Shown piece by piece: positions 1-10,800 of a stretch of DNA of 64,000 nucleotides. Both the position numbers and the translations under genes were made by a program. The stretch lies in NCBI GenBank assembly GCA_030748215.1, contig JASMMK010000037.1, positions 43,224 to 107,223 of the forward strand, written 5' to 3'. Every line of letters starts with the position of its first letter. Position 1 is the stretch's first letter. A model generated the notes under the pieces. That model was not told the DNA's origin. It saw only the letters and a list, made by a program, of their open reading frames with translations, and did not search any database. The DNA comes from Candidatus Scalindua sp. Lineage in GTDB: Bacteria; Planctomycetota; Brocadiia; Brocadiales; Scalinduaceae.

Positions 1-1
1 C

Positions 2-277
2 GTGCATCCACTTCAGGGAGGCTTCTTGAGACGCAAGATACGTACACAGCGCCGTCCAGGCATGCCTGAGGAAAATCCGATTACTTTTTACCCACGCAGG
101 GTCTGGGAAACAGTTAGAGGTCTAGTACCCTTCGCCCTCTATTACTTTAAACTACGATCAATACGCAAGAAAATCAAGCGAGAGCCGGAAAGACGCTCCT
201 ACACGGATAAAGCATTGATCCCGGTGAAAGATACTGAAGATATACTTCTTGAAAATGAGAGCGTAATATCACAATGA
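2..277 (+). CDS. C-terminal fragment of an unidentified protein (cut by window edge)
   Basis: The reading frame is open at the left edge, so only the last 91 residues of a longer protein are visible. The fragment is strongly basic (many Arg/Lys) with a short hydrophobic, aromatic patch (LVPFALYYFKL) and a late YTDKALIPV motif. Tails of this style occur at the end of some B12-binding radical SAM proteins, but no catalytic motif is in view and I do not assign a function. The gene is followed by an AT-rich gap of about 130 bases before the FKBP gene on the same strand. It is certainly part of a real gene to judge from codon use and the clean stop. Its identity is open. Confidence 0.55.
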   Translation: MHPLQGGFLRRKIRTQRRPGMPEENPITFYPRRVWETVRGLVPFALYYFKLRSIRKKIKREPERRSYTDKALIPVKDTEDILLENESVISQ

Positions 278-406
278 CAATAATTGATTAAAAAAAAGCA
301 TACTTATCAGGAACAGGATACGATATAAATATGTATAAAGCTACTGTTCACCAGTATGTCTAACTCTAATAATTTTTACAAACTATTTCAAATAGAGGGA
401 ACTTAA

Positions 407-949
407 ATGAGAGAAAGAGTTTTAGAAGCAACAAAATCATTAATGAACATTAGACTAGTGTTGTCTTTACTAGCGGGAATAATCCTGATTAATGGATATT
501 CTGCCATGGCCGGTGTTAACGAAACAGGCGGTAGAAAGATAATCGTAAAGAAAGGTGATAAGGTAAAAATCCAATATAAAGCCAGCCTTAGGAATGGTAC
601 TGTATTTAAAGAATCGAAACCGGGGAAACCACTGGAATTTACTGTCGGAGACGGTAAGATGCCACATGGACTTAACCAGGCTGTATTAGGAATGGAATTA
701 AGAGAGGAAAAGAGTGTTACAGTTGGCCCAAAAGATGCATACGGAAAGAGAAACCATGAATTGGTAATGAAATTTGTCAAAGACAGCCTACCCAGAAGCT
801 TTGAACCAGAGATAGGTGATGTAGTAAAAATACGAAACGTACCGGGAACAATCGTTAAAATAGACGAAGAAAACGTATACCTTGACGGCAACCATCCCCT
901 GGCAGGTAAAGATGTCGTGTTCTACATAAGGATTATTGGAATAGAGTAA
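407..949 (+). CDS. Exported FKBP-type peptidyl-prolyl isomerase, SlyD-like
   Basis: This 180-residue protein catalyses cis-trans isomerisation of prolyl bonds, probably as an extracytoplasmic folding helper. After a hydrophobic segment at about residues 14-35 ending in an AMA cleavage-like site, the FKBP domain shows the usual start (GDKVKIQYKASLRNGTVF), the PLEFTVGDGKM stretch, GLNQAVLGM and the VGPKDAYGKR loop. The insert-in-flap region (about 110-150) makes it SlyD-like rather than FkpA-like. There is no His-rich metal tail. The ATG at 407 has a GAGGGA ribosome site seven bases upstream; a second Met at residue 13 would still keep the signal segment. It stands alone, with the convergent zinc-ribbon gene downstream. 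Confidence 0.9.
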   Translation: MRERVLEATKSLMNIRLVLSLLAGIILINGYSAMAGVNETGGRKIIVKKGDKVKIQYKASLRNGTVFKESKPGKPLEFTVGDGKMPHGLNQAVLGMELREEKSVTVGPKDAYGKRNHELVMKFVKDSLPRSFEPEIGDVVKIRNVPGTIVKIDEENVYLDGNHPLAGKDVVFYIRIIGIE

Positions 950-1034
950 TATGACAAGAAAACAATTTGGCTGGGTCAGGACCAAGTATATGTTCTGTCT
1001 TAGTCAGATTGTTGAATGAGTACCCACGGTGCTA

Positions 1035-1484
1035 TTAAGCTTTTTTTCTGCCATTCATATATTTCCGGTAACGTTCCGGGCCGACACACTCGCTTCCTAC
1101 GGGACACTTTTCGATACAGCTTTCAGCTAATTCACGCTCTATTATTTCACCACAACTCTCACAGGCAAATTCATTTTCGAATCCTGCAGCCGAAGCTGTA
1201 CCCTTTTTATGACAGTGGGGACATGTTACGTCTATAATTTCTACCCTCTTTATTTTCTCCGCGCCGGGGCATTCAAAGACAAGTGGTTTTTTAAATGTTC
1301 CTGTAGAAGTTTGAGGATTAGTTTTTATCTTTGAAAGGGTCTGCATAGCTACAATGCGGAGAGACATTCTCTTCTCTTTTCTCAAGAAGTCCTGAACAGC
1401 CTTCATGGCTTCAAGATTGCCTTTTCCTACCCTACATATTTCGTCAAGTGCCTGCTCTACTTTGCTAGCATCATCGTCATGCAA
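1035..1484 (-). CDS. Zinc-ribbon protein of unknown function
   Basis: About 149 residues. The N-terminal half (1-55) is predicted helical and could be one HEAT-like repeat pair. The C-terminal half carries a CPHC...CESC zinc ribbon (about residues 87-111), followed by two more cysteine-containing loops (CIEKCPVGSEC). No family is recognised. It is the last gene of the leftward panC-panD-lgt run, 57 bases after lgt. The start is uncertain: the frame has no ATG, the listed start is a TTG with no properly spaced ribosome site, and the frame stays open back to the lgt stop. A strong GGAGAGAGGAGA purine run at about 1518-1529 precedes an ATG in a different frame. A short frameshift near 1490-1515 cannot be excluded. 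Confidence 0.7.
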   Translation of the reverse strand: MHDDDASKVEQALDEICRVGKGNLEAMKAVQDFLRKEKRMSLRIVAMQTLSKIKTNPQTSTGTFKKPLVFECPGAEKIKRVEIIDVTCPHCHKKGTASAAGFENEFACESCGEIIERELAESCIEKCPVGSECVGPERYRKYMNGRKKA

Positions 1485-1541
1485 TTCCTGGAATAGCGAT
1501 TTAGTATCCGTAAAACATCTCCTCTCTCCATTCGCAGAGTC

Positions 1542-2405
1542 CTAAGAAAGCTTTGTCTGCCCTTTCAGTCTAATCCTTCCAATTACAAAAAGCGCAACTA
1601 CCGCTATAAGAACTAATATACTGACATTTTGTGAAATTGTCATGCCGTCAAAAAGCAGCGGATTATCATCCCTGAATATCTCTACTGTAAAACGCATTAT
1701 AGAATAGAGACAGCAGAACATCAGCGTCACTTCCCCATCCCTCCTACGGTGTTTAAAGAAGGCTCTAATGATAAAGAATATTGAAATATTACCTAACATG
1801 GAATATATCTGTGTAGGGTGAACAGGAAGAGAGTGAGTATCAGACACACCCACCAGGCCCTTCCCAAGATGATGCAGAAATACGGGACTGCCGTCAATCA
1901 TAAGGTTTACGTCAACGGACTTGGGAAAACTAACCGCCCACGGTAAACCTGAGCTGCAGACATCACCCCAACAGCACCCATTAAGAAAACATCCTATGCG
2001 CCCACATGCCACTCCAAGCGCAAAAGCAAAAGCAATAATATCGATTGTTTTAAGTACTGGAAATTTCCTGATCCTTGAGTAAACAACTATGGCTGCTATA
2101 GAGGCCATTAAGCCACCATAAAACACCAGCCCCCCCTCATAGATTTTGAATGCATCCAGAATATTGTGTTTATATGAATCGAAATTCTGGATAACATAAA
2201 ATGTTCTCCCTCCTAGAATACCGGCAAATATCGTGTATAGTCCCAGGTTTGATATATCTTCAGGGTTTAAACCTTCCGATTTTCCCTTATTACGTGCCAC
2301 GTACATGACTACCAGGAAACCCACCATAAGCATGAAACCGTATGCGTAAATGGGGATTGACATGCCAGTGAAAGGAATTGGTATTTCAAAGAGAGTTCTA
2401 ATCAT
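1542..2405 (-). CDS. lgt: Prolipoprotein diacylglyceryl transferase
   Basis: Lgt transfers a diacylglyceryl group from phosphatidylglycerol to the lipobox cysteine of prolipoproteins in the inner membrane. The 287-residue protein has the expected six to seven membrane segments and the family signature around GRIGCFLNGCCWG (residues about 137-149), with the essential Arg and Asn, as well as the HPTQIYSMLGN motif and the late MRFTVEIFRDD stretch. Length is typical. It lies 5 bases downstream of panD in a leftward operon. Its presence fits the lipoproteins seen elsewhere in the window (for example at 6343, 36150 and 36629). Confidence 0.97.
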   Translation of the reverse strand: MIRTLFEIPIPFTGMSIPIYAYGFMLMVGFLVVMYVARNKGKSEGLNPEDISNLGLYTIFAGILGGRTFYVIQNFDSYKHNILDAFKIYEGGLVFYGGLMASIAAIVVYSRIRKFPVLKTIDIIAFAFALGVACGRIGCFLNGCCWGDVCSSGLPWAVSFPKSVDVNLMIDGSPVFLHHLGKGLVGVSDTHSLPVHPTQIYSMLGNISIFFIIRAFFKHRRRDGEVTLMFCCLYSIMRFTVEIFRDDNPLLFDGMTISQNVSILVLIAVVALFVIGRIRLKGQTKLS

Positions 2406-2410
2406 TGAGG

Positions 2411-2782
2411 TCAGGAATTGGGTTCGGAGATAATCTCCTTAATCTTATTTTTTTCATCCAGTAAGACTATTTTCGGTTTCCAGCTTCGTGCCTTCGCATC
2501 ATCAATAAGGCAATAGGCGATTATGATAACCTTGTCTCCGGGAACTGCCCACCTTGCGGCTGCACCGTTAAGGCATATAATTCCTGAATCAGGCTCACCC
2601 TCAATTACGTATGTTTCCATTCGAGCACCATTATTAATGTTCAGCACCTGCACGCGTTCGTAATGCAGAATGTCCAACTCCTCTAACAATGACTTATCGA
2701 TTGTTATACTGCCGGTATAGTTAAGATCTGCTTCTGTAACTGTTGCCTGGTGAATCTTCGCTTTGCACATTTCTCTAAGCAT
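2411..2782 (-). CDS. panD: Aspartate 1-decarboxylase proenzyme
   Basis: PanD is a pyruvoyl enzyme that makes beta-alanine from L-aspartate for pantothenate synthesis in the cytoplasm. The 123-residue protein starts [22 protein letters not shown], followed by TGSITID, where the chain self-cleaves between Gly and Ser to create the pyruvoyl group. The NGAAAR motif and [10 protein letters not shown] are also present. It lies directly between panC (5-base gap) and lgt, so beta-alanine supply and its condensation with pantoate are encoded together. Confidence 0.97.
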   Translation of the reverse strand: MLREMCKAKIHQATVTEADLNYTGSITIDKSLLEELDILHYERVQVLNINNGARMETYVIEGEPDSGIICLNGAAARWAVPGDKVIIIAYCLIDDAKARSWKPKIVLLDEKNKIKEIISEPNS

Positions 2783-2787
2783 ATTTT

Positions 2788-3630
2788 TTATTCCAGAATA
2801 GTATTATCTATTAATCTTGTATTTCCGATCCATACCGCAACAGCGGCTAAAGCCTTTCCATTTATTAACGAAAGGTCTTCAAGTGTGTCAGCGTTAACTA
2901 TGGATATATAATCTATCTTTGTATATTCTGCATCCTTAATAACGGATGTCATCTCACCTATAATCTCTTTTGCATCCCTTATATTGGAAGCAAACATCTC
3001 CCTGGCTTTTAATAAAGATCCATGAATACAGAGTGCGTCCTGACGCTCCTCAGGGCTTAATCTCCCATTTCTTGAACTGAGTGCAAGTCCATCTTCTTCA
3101 CGAACTGTGGGGCAGACCCGAATATCTATTTCCATATTCATGTCTGTAACCAGCCTTTTTATAATTGCACTTTGCTGATAATCCTTTTGGCCAAAATACG
3201 CCAAATCAGGCTGAATGATATTGAACAATTTTGTTACAATTGTAGACACACCATTGAAATGTCCGGGCCTTACCCTGCCGCACATAGTATCCGAAAGTCT
3301 ATCATCTGTCACATTAGTACAAAATCCTTCCGGGTACATCTCTTCAGTACAGGGTGCAAAAACTACATCCGCATTCTCTTTTCGTATGACATCGATATCC
3401 TTATTCAACTGGCGTGGATATTTATCGAAATCGTCATTATTGTCAAACTGTGTGGGATTCAGATATATGCTTACAACAACTTCATCATTCTCTTTCCTTG
3501 CACTTCGTATCAAGCTTATATGGCCGTCATGAAGCACTCCCATTGTCGGTACTAATCCAATAGACCTTTTCCTGTCCTTGGCAGAAAGTACCCTTGCACG
3601 CATCTCATTAATCTCTGTTATAACTTCCAT
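2788..3630 (-). CDS. panC: Pantothenate synthetase
   Basis: PanC condenses D-pantoate with beta-alanine, using ATP, to give pantothenate. The 280-residue sequence shows the nucleotide-binding [14 protein letters not shown] motif near residue 28, with the HxGH-type signature written DGH, then FGQKDYQQ, and the flexible [11 protein letters not shown] loop near residue 185. Length is normal. It is the first gene of the leftward operon panC-panD-lgt-zinc ribbon; a good promoter lies 55-83 bases upstream. Confidence 0.97.
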   Translation of the reverse strand: MEVITEINEMRARVLSAKDRKRSIGLVPTMGVLHDGHISLIRSARKENDEVVVSIYLNPTQFDNNDDFDKYPRQLNKDIDVIRKENADVVFAPCTEEMYPEGFCTNVTDDRLSDTMCGRVRPGHFNGVSTIVTKLFNIIQPDLAYFGQKDYQQSAIIKRLVTDMNMEIDIRVCPTVREEDGLALSSRNGRLSPEERQDALCIHGSLLKAREMFASNIRDAKEIIGEMTSVIKDAEYTKIDYISIVNADTLEDLSLINGKALAAVAVWIGNTRLIDNTILE

Positions 3631-3684
3631 TCAATGATCTCAGCTTTTCACCAATCAACTTTGCTCCTCTTAAGCCGAAAAACA

Positions 3685-3713
3685 ATGGTAACAATATCAC
3701 ATTTTTTTGTCAA
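3685..3713 (-). promoter_or_regulatory. Sigma-70-like promoter of the panC operon
   Basis: Read on the minus strand there is TTGACA (3713-3708), a 17-base spacer and TACCAT (3690-3685). The spacing is ideal and the next gene on that strand is panC, about 55 bases further on. Confidence 0.6.
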
Positions 3714-3745
3714 GTTCATGGTTCAGAAATAATTCTTCTCGATTC

Positions 3746-6226
3746 CTACAATAGCCCCCTATCGAAATTTCCTATAGTTGAATTTTTCACTCTCTTTGCA
3801 CTTTGAATTCCGAAAAGTACGTCACGAATCATCTCAGCTGTATAATCTTTATAGCATAAATCAATCCGGTAATCCCTGTGCCCGGCCTCAAGAAATGCCT
3901 GAATGAGGTGAATAATTGAGAAAGGCCTTTCGTTAATAATCACTGTTCTGCACGCCTCATTTATTGCGATAAACCTGTCGCCGTACTCGTTTGCAAGCAC
4001 CTTCTTTTCAAAGCCGCATCGGTCGATCCCGGGACACGCACTTTTCATATTTGCCCAGACGCACACCTCGGATGTAAAGAGAGGTGTATCCTGGTAAAGA
4101 ATCAAGTCAGTATTGTCAGAAAGCAGTCTCTTCAGATTCTCCATTCCATCCTCAGGAGACAGGGTTTGTCGTTCAAATCCCAATTTACGTAGCTTTATTA
4201 CAGAAAGATGATTCAAAGAGTATAATGGGTAGTCTGCATACAAAATAACGTCTGCATCATCAAACAGATCCATTGCCCCCAGGTTACCGATTTGAAACTG
4301 CCTGAAGCCTTTCTTTATCAATACGCGAACAGATTCTTCAAAATAGTTATATGTATCAAGCCCGTTCCCTATATCCCGCATTATTACAGGCAAAGAGAAT
4401 ACGATCTTCTCCTTTTCCTTCAATAAGATATCTACAATGTCATCGTTTTTCTGTAAGTAAGATATTGATTTATCTGTTAACACAATATAAAGTTTGTATA
4501 TTTTTTCTGTAAGGACAGAGTCCAGACAATTTAGCCTGTCAATTTTCAGAGACAACCGGATTTCGTTTTTGATGTTCGCATTATGTAGTTGATCTTCTTC
4601 GTTTTTAGAATTACCGAACATAACAGATTCCCCCTCTAGCCATCTCTTTACCTCTTCACACTTGAACGCCCTCTCATCCTGCCATGCAGCTGATAACTCG
4701 TTAAAATATTCCCGCCTGATATTATTTAACACACTCAATGGAATAAATAATCCTTCTGATATATCGACACGTATATTCTCCAGGTCAAAGGTTGTTTTTC
4801 CCAAACGCGAGAAACAGCCCTTTATATCCTCCTCATTTGTTATCCGGCTAATACTTTTCTCAATCATCAGGGGATAGTCCTTCTTAAACATGAAATGCAT
4901 TATCTCGCCACTTACAGTAACACTATCTGGCTCTATTTTAACATCCAGCTTCACCGGCATCTTAGTAGATATAAGTTTTTTAGGAATCTTTTGGACAAAT
5001 GTCTCTTTGGTCTTCTGGGAAGAGACGATATAGAGCTTTGCACCAAGCTTAATCTTCTGCTCGGAATTGATAACCGCAATATCACCGCACTCAACATTAA
5101 ACACTCTTTTCCCGTTTACCTTAATCGTCTTCACGTGAAGCAGTGCAGGTTTTGCAGACACAGTATCAAATACCTGTAATAAATCTCTTACGCCAATATT
5201 GGCCTCTGCCCTCACATCTATATAATTCCTCTCCGACTTTATCACCTCTCCTGCATAAAGTCCCATATTTGCAGGATAAGAAGGATTAACTATATCTGCA
5301 GATTTGATCTGACTAATATCAAAATCCTTTTTAACCGACAGATTGTTCTTCCCCGTTACGTGTGCAGAGGTCGTCTCACGACTGAATACTGTTTTTATAC
5401 GATTGGCAATCTCACCCTGATCTGACAGCTCTCCGTCTATTGCCTTTCGATAAGCATCTGTTACGACAGCTACGTAGTCAGGTGATTTCATGCGCCCCTC
5501 GATTTTCAATGAACTAACTCCGGCATCTACTAAATCTCCTATCTCGGAAAGAGTAAGCAAGTCTTTCATGGAAAAGAGATATCCCCCTTCACCTGACGTG
5601 GAATGATAAGGTTTCCTGCAGGGTTGCGCACACCTTCCTCGATTTCCACTTCTGCCCCCTATCATACTGCTGAAGAAACATAGACCTGAATAGGAGTAGC
5701 ACAAAGCGCCGTGAATAAATGTCTCTATCTCTATTGAAGAGTTTTCTACAATATTTTTTATCTCAGCAACTGACAATTCCCTTGCCAGAACAACCCGTTT
5801 AAATCCAAGCTGCTCCATTTGCTTAGCTCCGGCAAGATTATGGATGGTCATTTGTGTACTGGCGTGAACATTCAATCCGGAAAATTGAGATTGGATCAAA
5901 TAGAGAAGCCCCAGATCCTGGATGATAATTGCATCAGGCTGCATCTCTTCCAGTGCTATTAAAAGGTCAACAGCCATTTCAAATTCTGAAGTCTTTACCA
6001 GCGTATTAAGAGCGATATAGGCCTTAATTGACTTACAGTGTGCAAAGGCAATGGCCTTGCTGGCATCGTCCAGGGAGAAGTTCTGTGCACTTGCACGGGC
6101 GCTGAAATCCTTTAAGCCAAAATAGACCGCATCTGCTCCATTTTCAACAGCGGCAAAGAAACTCTCCATATTGCCGGCAGGTGAGAGTAGTTCCGGCTTT
6201 CTGCTTTGATAACATGAAATAGGCAT
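3746..6226 (-). CDS. U32 family peptidase / RlhA-like protein with C-terminal extension
   Basis: An 826-residue member of the U32 family, whose founders were called collagenase-like and whose YdcP/RlhA branch takes part in hydroxylation of a 23S rRNA cytidine. The TIM-barrel start (KPELLSPAGNMESFFAAVENGADAVY) is typical. The diagnostic motif GNRGRCAQPCR with the preceding ETFIHGALCYSYSG is at about residues 170-205 and carries the conserved cysteines that probably bind an iron-sulfur cluster. The length indicates the long form with a second repeat of the barrel after about residue 540 (DUF3656-like middle, then RQFQIGNLGAMDLF). It is a single leftward gene, divergent from the beta-propeller lipoprotein. 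The ATG at 6226 has no strong ribosome site. Confidence 0.88.
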   Translation of the reverse strand: MPISCYQSRKPELLSPAGNMESFFAAVENGADAVYFGLKDFSARASAQNFSLDDASKAIAFAHCKSIKAYIALNTLVKTSEFEMAVDLLIALEEMQPDAIIIQDLGLLYLIQSQFSGLNVHASTQMTIHNLAGAKQMEQLGFKRVVLARELSVAEIKNIVENSSIEIETFIHGALCYSYSGLCFFSSMIGGRSGNRGRCAQPCRKPYHSTSGEGGYLFSMKDLLTLSEIGDLVDAGVSSLKIEGRMKSPDYVAVVTDAYRKAIDGELSDQGEIANRIKTVFSRETTSAHVTGKNNLSVKKDFDISQIKSADIVNPSYPANMGLYAGEVIKSERNYIDVRAEANIGVRDLLQVFDTVSAKPALLHVKTIKVNGKRVFNVECGDIAVINSEQKIKLGAKLYIVSSQKTKETFVQKIPKKLISTKMPVKLDVKIEPDSVTVSGEIMHFMFKKDYPLMIEKSISRITNEEDIKGCFSRLGKTTFDLENIRVDISEGLFIPLSVLNNIRREYFNELSAAWQDERAFKCEEVKRWLEGESVMFGNSKNEEDQLHNANIKNEIRLSLKIDRLNCLDSVLTEKIYKLYIVLTDKSISYLQKNDDIVDILLKEKEKIVFSLPVIMRDIGNGLDTYNYFEESVRVLIKKGFRQFQIGNLGAMDLFDDADVILYADYPLYSLNHLSVIKLRKLGFERQTLSPEDGMENLKRLLSDNTDLILYQDTPLFTSEVCVWANMKSACPGIDRCGFEKKVLANEYGDRFIAINEACRTVIINERPFSIIHLIQAFLEAGHRDYRIDLCYKDYTAEMIRDVLFGIQSAKRVKNSTIGNFDRGLL

Positions 6227-6342
6227 GGGAATATATAATTTTTGTTTTACTTTCGTAAAGAAACCTTATAAATTGGTTATATATTATCATAAAACCTGAC
6301 AAATTCAGTTATCAATAATACTTTTTTAACGGGAGAAGAAAA

Positions 6343-7428
6343 TTGAAGTTATTTATTATTTCCATTGCAGTCTCTCTGGCTTTGATCGGATGTGCTAATA
6401 CTAAGCCGGAAACTATCGTTTCTGAAAAGAAACCTGTAGTTACTGAAAAACAGGCTGAAGTTACTATCTTCGATGGTGAAAAACATTTAAAAAATGTCAA
6501 ACAACTTACTTTCGGTGGAGAGAACGCCGAGGCTTACTTTTCATATAATGCAGATAAGCTGGTTTTCCAGTCGAAACGTGATGATCTCCAATGCGATGCA
6601 ATCTTTACCATGGATGCAGATGGCAGCAACGTAAAGATGGTATCGTCAAGTAAAGGCGCTACCACATGTTCTTTCATTGCTCCTGACTATAAATCTATAA
6701 TTTATGCGTCTACTCATTTGGGAGGAGAAGCATGTCCACCCAAGCCGGACATGTCTAAGGGTTATGTCTGGGCGTTATATAAGAGCTTTGATATTTTCTC
6801 GGCTGACCCGGACGGATCAAATCTTGTCCGTCTGACTGACACACCCGGATATGACGCCGAAGGGGTTTATTCACCAAAAGGAGACAGGATAATTTTCACA
6901 TCTGTACGTACCGGAGATCTGGAACTGTTTTTGATGGATCCTGACGGTTCTAACATAGAACAGCTGACTGATGCTCCCGGCTATGATGGAGGTGCTTTCT
7001 TCTCGCTCGACGGAGAGTGGATATGCTGGCGTGCGTCAAGGCCGCAGAAAGAAGAACTTGCAGATTATGTAGATCTTCTCAAAAACGGTTTAATACGCCC
7101 AAGCAAACTTGAAATATATGTAATGAACCTGAAAGATCGCAAGCCTATCCAGTTGACATCTAACGGTGCCGCTAATTTTGGCCCATATTTCCACCCGAAC
7201 GGTAAAAAAGTGATCTTTGTCTCCAACATGGATGATCCCCAACATCGGAACTTTGAGATGTATATGGTTGACGTAAAAAGCAAAGAGATCGAACGTATAT
7301 CGTATAACCCGACATTCGACGGTTTCCCCATGTTCAGTCATGACGGCAAGAAACTGGTCTTTGCTTCAAATCGTAACAACAGCAGACCGCACGAAACGAA
7401 TATATTTATTGCCGACTGGGTAGATTGA
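6343..7428 (+). CDS. Beta-propeller (TolB/PD40-like) lipoprotein
   Basis: A 361-residue secreted lipoprotein. The N-terminus has a short hydrophobic segment ending in the lipobox LIGC (Cys at about residue 17). The rest contains WD40-like PD40 repeats, seen as recurring MDADGSN, ADPDGSNLVRLTD, MDPDGSNIEQLTD and SHDGKKLVFASNRN units, as in the TolB propeller. There is no TolB N-terminal domain and no Tol-Pal genes nearby, so it is probably a free-standing extracytoplasmic binding propeller. The start is TTG, chosen because GGGAGAAG sits at the right distance and the lipobox follows at the usual distance. It is followed after 56 bases by the cyclic-nucleotide-binding gene. Confidence 0.85.
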   Translation: MKLFIISIAVSLALIGCANTKPETIVSEKKPVVTEKQAEVTIFDGEKHLKNVKQLTFGGENAEAYFSYNADKLVFQSKRDDLQCDAIFTMDADGSNVKMVSSSKGATTCSFIAPDYKSIIYASTHLGGEACPPKPDMSKGYVWALYKSFDIFSADPDGSNLVRLTDTPGYDAEGVYSPKGDRIIFTSVRTGDLELFLMDPDGSNIEQLTDAPGYDGGAFFSLDGEWICWRASRPQKEELADYVDLLKNGLIRPSKLEIYVMNLKDRKPIQLTSNGAANFGPYFHPNGKKVIFVSNMDDPQHRNFEMYMVDVKSKEIERISYNPTFDGFPMFSHDGKKLVFASNRNNSRPHETNIFIADWVD

Positions 7429-7484
7429 GCATAAATAATTTCAGCTCAGAGTTGCAAAAATGGTAAAACCAAAAGGGGGATTGC

Positions 7485-7874
7485 ATGAAAGAAAGTAGTC
7501 TGGAAAAAACCTATCAGAATGGAGATGTGATTATACGTCAAGGTGAGAATGGTGAACATATGCACGTTATCCAGTCAGGACAGGTAGAGGTAATTCATGA
7601 GAAGGGTGACAATACCGACAATCCTTTTCGTATAACAGTATTGGGTGAAGGAGATTTTTTTGGAACGGTACCTCTCTTTGGACGTGCAAAAAGCATGGGG
7701 AAAGTACGCTCTACTATAAAAGCGCTGGGAGATGTTCAAATAATCACTGTAGGCAGAAAGACACTTTATCAAAAAATAAATGAAGACCCATCTCTCGCTT
7801 ACCGGATTCTGGAAACTGTATCTCGCCGTGCCTCTGAGATGGAATACATTATCTCTCGACAACCTTCGGAGTAA
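7485..7874 (+). CDS. Stand-alone cyclic-nucleotide-binding domain protein
   Basis: A 129-residue protein made of one cNMP-binding (CRP-like) beta-barrel: QNGDVIIRQGENGEHMHVIQSGQVEVI near the start, LGEGDFFGTVPLFG in the middle (the phosphate-binding cassette region) and a C-terminal helix. The DNA-binding helix-turn-helix of CRP is absent, so it probably acts on another protein. A strong GGGGG purine run precedes the ATG. Its last 26 bases overlap the end of the convergent peptidase gene, so the two transcripts must be complementary at their 3' ends. Confidence 0.85.
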   Translation: MKESSLEKTYQNGDVIIRQGENGEHMHVIQSGQVEVIHEKGDNTDNPFRITVLGEGDFFGTVPLFGRAKSMGKVRSTIKALGDVQIITVGRKTLYQKINEDPSLAYRILETVSRRASEMEYIISRQPSE

Positions 7875-10800
7875 CAGTGTGTTCTGTGCCATCACGCATA
7901 AAAACAAGCATAATCTCATTACCTGCCTGTAACGTCTTTAATACATCGGAAAAAGATTCCAGATCTTCAATTTCTGTTTCTCCTATACGCACAATGATGT
8001 CACCCTTCTGAAGCCCGACTTTCTCTGCCGGTGAACCGGTTGTAACACCGTCAAGCCGAACACCTTTACCTGTAAAATCATAGGCAGGGACAGTACCCAG
8101 AACAACACGCCTTTTCTTGTGTGGCTGTTTAGCCTGTGGAGCAGACCTCCCTTTCGGCACAGTCAGTGTTGAGACCAGAGGCTCTGGCCTTGCAGCAAGG
8201 TACTCAACTGCTTCCTTCAAGACTGCCGCTGTTTTTACAAGGCCTGCCGTATCTATTCTATCAGCAGTATCAGATGGACGGTGATAGTTGTCACGCGCAC
8301 CGCTAAAGAGATGCACCGATGGCACACCTGCATCAATAAAACTCTTTTCGTCTCCATTGCCGGTATCAAGGGTCGACTGTTTGATAGGAACTCCCGTTAC
8401 ATATCCTGCTCCACGAAAGATATGTACCCATTCGCGCGCTGAGTAATTACCGAATATGGTCAGTGAATCCTTCCCTAACTGGCCTACGGTATCAAGATTG
8501 ATCATTGCAATCATTTTAGAGACAGGATACTTTTCTGCATGATTTACATAATGTAACGAACCGAGCTTGCCAGCTTCTTCAGCACTAAATGCAACAAATA
8601 TTATTGTACGTTTAGGTTGCCATTTCTTGCCAACCAACCTTGCAAATTCCAGCAAGACGGCGACCCCGCTGGCATTGTCATCGGCGCCGTGATGAATTTT
8701 ACCTTTGTTGCCTTTAAGAACGTCAGGCCATCCAAGTCCATGTGAATCATAATGTGCCCCAATAACCACACTCTGCCCTTTAAATTCCGGATTCCTGCCC
8801 GGTATGATCCCTATAACGTTCTTAATCGTAACAACATCACGACCAGGCATATCTATATCTTCCGTCCAGGTTTGGAAATAACCGTCAGGACCATCTCCGC
8901 AGGGTTTTATACCGGCATTAGTTAACTGGTTAGCAATATATTCAGCAGCCCTGTCCAGCCCTTCACTACCAAGCCCCCTTCCGGCCAGCTCGTCAGAAGC
9001 AAGGTATTCAATATCCTTTAACATTCTCGCTTCAGAGAAAACAGGAGGCAACTGCGCAAGGGCAGAACGTGGCGCCAGCTTAGCTGTTGTTTGTTCAACT
9101 TCTTTACCATCTTCCTGAGAAATTGCAATCGACATTGGTGAATTGACCACAGGCCATTGGCCTTTAAAAACATTGGAAGGTTCATCACCAGTAAATCCAA
9201 GATAGCTGTATTTGTTGTAGTGTGGCAGCTTCCTTCCAAGCCCGGGCATCGCGGCCACATTATCCGTAGCCACCCAAGCCAGAGCATGAGCGCTGTTAGA
9301 CGGATGCCGCGCCATCACCACAGTTGAATGTTGAGTGCGTTTCATTTCAGTACCCTCGATAGATACACCACTCTCCTTATCGACAAAATCGTAGTCTGAA
9401 AGTGCTTTATTAATAACAGGAAGAAAACGGTTTTCCCATCCGAACAACCATACCGCTCGGTCATCCGGTAATTCATCCAGTTCGCTATCAAGCTTTATCT
9501 CCATGTTCACAGAACGGCCTTGCCACCAGCCATCTGCCAGATCTTGATAGCCCAGACGAATCGGTTCAGAGGCACTCGCGGGCAACACAATCAATACACG
9601 TTTGGCTCCGAACACCTGGCTTAACGCAGGCGGGCTCTCATTGTGATCCAATGTACGGAAGACATCGAATTCAGGATCGACGTCCAGTTGTAGCGGACGC
9701 ATAGGAAAATTGAGTTCCAGTTTGTACTGTTTAGCATCAATATCCACGCTGGTTTGGTATGCCTTAGCAACCCCTTCCATACGGACGGCAATTGGCAACT
9801 TTAATCGATATGGATCTTCTTCCTGGGTCTGTTCAATAATAGCTGACAACACATAACCATCTCCTTTTGGCTTTGCAACCGCCTGGCTTACTTTCAGTGA
9901 AGGAGAACCGGTTCTCTTCACCCACTGTTCAAACAGAGGTCCCAGAGATTCATCATTCACATTATTGAAGACCGTTTTAACATCAACAAAGGAAGCAACC
10001 TTGAACTTATACTTTCGATAAAACTTATGAAGAGCCTTGACAAAATTCTGATCACCCAGCTGCTGCCTAACCATATGAAAAAGCATCATGGTCTTACCAT
10101 AGCCGACCGCCTCAGTGACTGCACTGTGCCGGGAACGGAATTGGGTCAGCGGAAAATCCTTCTCCTTATTTGCGGTTACATAGTTAGTATATTTCTGTAG
10201 AACTGAACGACGGTACTCTACGCCCGCACCACGCTGTTCTTTAATGAGATGGTCGGCGAGGTACGTTGTCAAACCTTCCGCCCAGTTGCCTTTTTCGTAA
10301 TCAGTGTATACCCCGTTACCCCACCAGTTGTGAAGGATCTCGTGAGGATAAGAGGAGTGAAGGATAAATGGAAAGCGAATCACCCTGGGACCAAGCAGAG
10401 TGAATGACGGCATACCGTAACCGGTCTCCCAGAAATTCTCAACAAGTGCAAACTTGGTGTATGGATACGGGCCGAGAAGCTTCCGATACATCTCAAGGTA
10501 CTGTGCGGTTGTATCCAGGTATTTCTGCGCAAGCTGTGAATCCGGGTTTCGTAAGAAAGCCATTGCTTCAACAGCACCCGCAGCCTGGCTGTATTCTGTA
10601 AATTCAGAAGATATCAGGTATATCTCTTCCTGTGGAGTGTCTGCCACCCATACATCACGTCTGGAATCTATACCGGTCTCGGTACTAGCACGAGTACCCT
10701 GGCTCACTGACGACCACCCTGCCGGCAATTCAACATCCAGATCGAACGTTACCAGTTCGTCTACAAAATGAGGATACCAGATAGTTGATCCACTCAGGAA

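Noticed and set aside
403..891. 162-codon minus-strand frame
   Set aside because: It mirrors the FKBP gene; composition and lack of a start signal mark it as a shadow.
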